Source: Dictyostelium firmibasis | Taxonomy: Eukaryota > Evosea > Eumycetozoa > Dictyosteliales > Dictyosteliaceae | Reading direction: 5' to 3' | Length of the DNA stretch: 64,000 nt | Assembly: GCA_036169595.1 (NCBI GenBank) | Contig: CM069766.1 | Location: 3,335,001-3,399,000, forward strand | Part shown: positions 62,476-64,000 of the stretch, one piece after another | How the letters are laid out: each line of letters begins with the position of its first letter | How positions within the stretch are numbered: position 1 is the stretch's first letter | Notes under the pieces: generated by a model | Databases searched by the model: none | The model's input: only the letters and a program-made list of their open reading frames with translations | What the model was told of the DNA's origin: nothing | Position numbers and translations under genes: made by a program

Positions 62476-62932
62476 AAAAATTTATGTTATACAATATTTT
62501 TTTTTATTCTTTATTTTATTTTTTACAAAAAGAGAAATTTATTTTTCTTTAAGAGAAAAAAAAAAAGTTGGCTATTTATAAATATTATTATTTTTGAATC
62601 CGAAAAACTATTATTACAACTTTGACATCTATAAATTAACTTTAAATTATGAAAAAAATATATTGCATACTCGTACATGGTGGGCAATATAATATAATAA
62701 AGTAATTTAAGTGCATTTTTTTGAATAATATTGGTTGAAGAAATGTGGAGAAAAAATTAAATGTTGTGGTGAAAAAAACAACATTTTTGATATATACAGG
62801 GGGCAAAGAAGGAAAATTTTTGAAAATTATAAATAAAGTGGTTGAAAAAAAGAAATGGTCAAGACAAGACATCTTGTTGACCAGTTGAAAAAGATTACAA
62901 ATAACTTAAAAAAAACACAAGAATCGAACTGA
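62350..62932. other. Convergent intergenic region with three hairpin candidates
   Basis: Poly-A to 62475, T-rich to 62575, then a complex ~290-base patch (62640-62925). It contains inverted repeats at 62659-62691, 62761-62784 and 62857-62882. No protein frame is convincing; see the separate entry and finding. Confidence 0.55.
62640..62925. other. Structured non-coding patch, three successive stem-loops
   Basis: TATATTGC (62659-62666) pairs with GCAATATA (62684-62691). ATGTTGT (62761-62767) pairs with ACAACAT (62778-62784). GGTCAA plus CAAG (62857-62868) pair with CTTG plus TTGACC (62873-62882), with a 4-base loop. The composition is far less biased than the usual intergenic DNA here. It could be an RNA gene or shared 3' processing signals of the converging genes. 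Confidence 0.4.
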
Positions 62933-62971
62933 TTAATTGTGATAGTTATTGTTGTAATTATTGTTGTTGTT

Positions 62972-63019
<48 letters not shown>

Positions 63020-64000
63020 ATTTAAATTTTCAGGTCGATTTGGACAAAGTGGTGGACATTTTTGGTGTTCATTACGATGTGCTTCACATGATTGGGCTGG
63101 ACGTCCAATAGGTTTTCTAAATTTTGGAAAATTTTGTTGATTTTCATTAATTATTTTTAATTGTTGTGGTGATGACGATTGATTATCGTTTGGTGAATGT
63201 GGTGGGGATGAGGATATTCTATTACCATTATTGTTATAATTGTTATTGTTATTATAATAGTTATTGTTATTATTATAATTATTGTTGTAGTTACTGCTAT
63301 TATTATTATTGGTATTGTTATTGTTTGAATAAGATGAGATCGATGACAAAAATTGGTTTGATCCTTGTGGGTTTTGGTTGTAGTTTTGGTTTTGGTTTTG
63401 GTTTTGGTTTTGGTTTTGGTTTTGGTTTTGGCTTTGGTTTTGGTTTTGGTTTTGATTATAATTTTTTGATTTATTATTTTGATATTGATTATTGACATTT
63501 TGTTGTTGATGTTGTTGATGTTGATGTTGATGTTGATGATGTTGATATTGCTTTTGTAAATTTTGTTGAGCTTGTTGGTGTTGAGCTTGAGCTTGAGCAG
63601 CTAATTGTTGTTGTTGTAATTGGAGGTGTTGTTGAAATTGTTGATTACTTTGTTGTTGTTGTTGTTGAAATTGTTTGTATTGGCTTAGTTGTTGAGTTAA
63701 TTGTTGACTCAATTGTTGTTGTTGATTGATTTGTTGTTGATGATATTGTTGTTGTTGTGGTGGTAGATTTTGAGTCATTTGTTGTGATGCTTGATAGAAT
63801 TGTTGGAGATTAATTTGTTGTTGTTGAACCTGTTGTTGTGCTTCGGTACTAGTTTGTAAGAGTAACAATTTCTCATTTTGGTCGATCAATTTAGAGATTG
63901 GATGAACACAATGTGGTCTTGGAGACCATTTATTCATTAGTCTCATATACTTCTTTCTGGTGGAAGTGACAGTACGACCCAAAGTATTGGCAATGGATCT
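62933..64000 (-). CDS. Myb/SANT-like, Gln/Asn-rich protein with a Cys/His cluster, 5' end missing
   Basis: The frame is open from the right edge (64000) to the stop at 62933, so the first exons lie outside; 355 residues are visible. The edge sequence RSIANTLGRTVTSTRKKYMR looks like the second half of a Myb/SANT helix-turn-helix (IAxxLGRTxxSxxxxY). Then come HCVHPISKLID, a long Gln-rich region with coiled-coil tendency, an Asn/Gln dipeptide stretch from AACCAA repeats, and near the C terminus IGRPAQSCEAHRNEHQKCPP with LCPNRP. The Cys, His, His, Cys, Cys spacing suggests a small zinc-binding unit. A poly-Asn tail of ~20 ends it. A transcriptional role is likely but inferred. Confidence 0.7.

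Noticed and set aside
62918-62940. tRNA T-arm-like sequence (CAGTTCGATTCTTG) on the minus strand
   Set aside because: No acceptor, D or anticodon arm fits around it, and it overlaps the stop region of the Myb-like gene.

Overview
The window is nuclear DNA of a dictyostelid amoeba, almost certainly Dictyostelium discoideum. Intergenic DNA and introns are nearly pure A/T with long poly-A and poly-T tracts. Introns are short, GT-AG and very AT-rich. Coding regions carry long AAT, CAA and ACA runs giving poly-Asn, poly-Gln and poly-Thr. Proteins such as krsA, Mo25, TBCC and PCID2 fit this lineage. I see 28 protein genes (two cut by the window edges), one decayed short-chain dehydrogenase copy, and no recognisable tRNA, rRNA, CRISPR array or mobile element. 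All exon joins are my reading of splice sites plus frame continuity; no transcript evidence was available.

Layout, left to right. 1-9.6 kb: 3' part of a PP2C phosphatase (+), PCID2 (-), a secreted GH9 endoglucanase with a Ser/Thr/Pro tail and GPI-like end (-), a TMEM198-like membrane protein (-), tubulin cofactor C (+). 9.6-23 kb: a large AAT repeat and a possible gene relic, a type I membrane glycoprotein (+), a very large ERCC4-type nuclease gene (-), a TOM1-like membrane protein (+), a mitochondrial carrier (-), a membrane-bound metallophosphoesterase (+). 23-40 kb: an acidic disordered protein (-), a 2 kb gene-free stretch, Mo25 (-), a copper chaperone (+), MAP65/ASE1 (+), CAF1 deadenylase (+), krsA kinase (+), a VARP-like VPS9 protein (+). 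40-50 kb: an SDR pseudogene (-), an SDR (+), a large probable mitochondrial protein (+), a P450 (-), an unusual SDR (-), ribosomal protein S16 (+). 50-64 kb: a small secreted protein (-), phospholipase D (+), an RGG/KH-like RNA-binding protein (-), a PfkB-family kinase (-), U2A' (+), and the 3' part of a Myb-like, Gln-rich protein (-).

Most genes are unrelated housekeeping or signalling genes, as is usual in this compact genome. Loose themes are RNA metabolism (PCID2, CAF1, KH protein, U2A', S16), microtubules (TBCC, MAP65) and Ste20/Mo25 signalling (krsA, Mo25).

The most interesting object is the nuclease gene at 12380-16745. Two adjacent minus-strand reading frames only 34 bases apart join in frame if a 70-base AT-rich GT-AG intron is removed. 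The product would carry a ubiquitin-like N terminus, a MUS81-like winged helix and ERCC4 nuclease, and a C-terminal segment resembling EME1, the usual separate partner of MUS81. That would be a single-chain MUS81-EME1. Second is a VARP/Vrl1-like VPS9 protein without ankyrin repeats.
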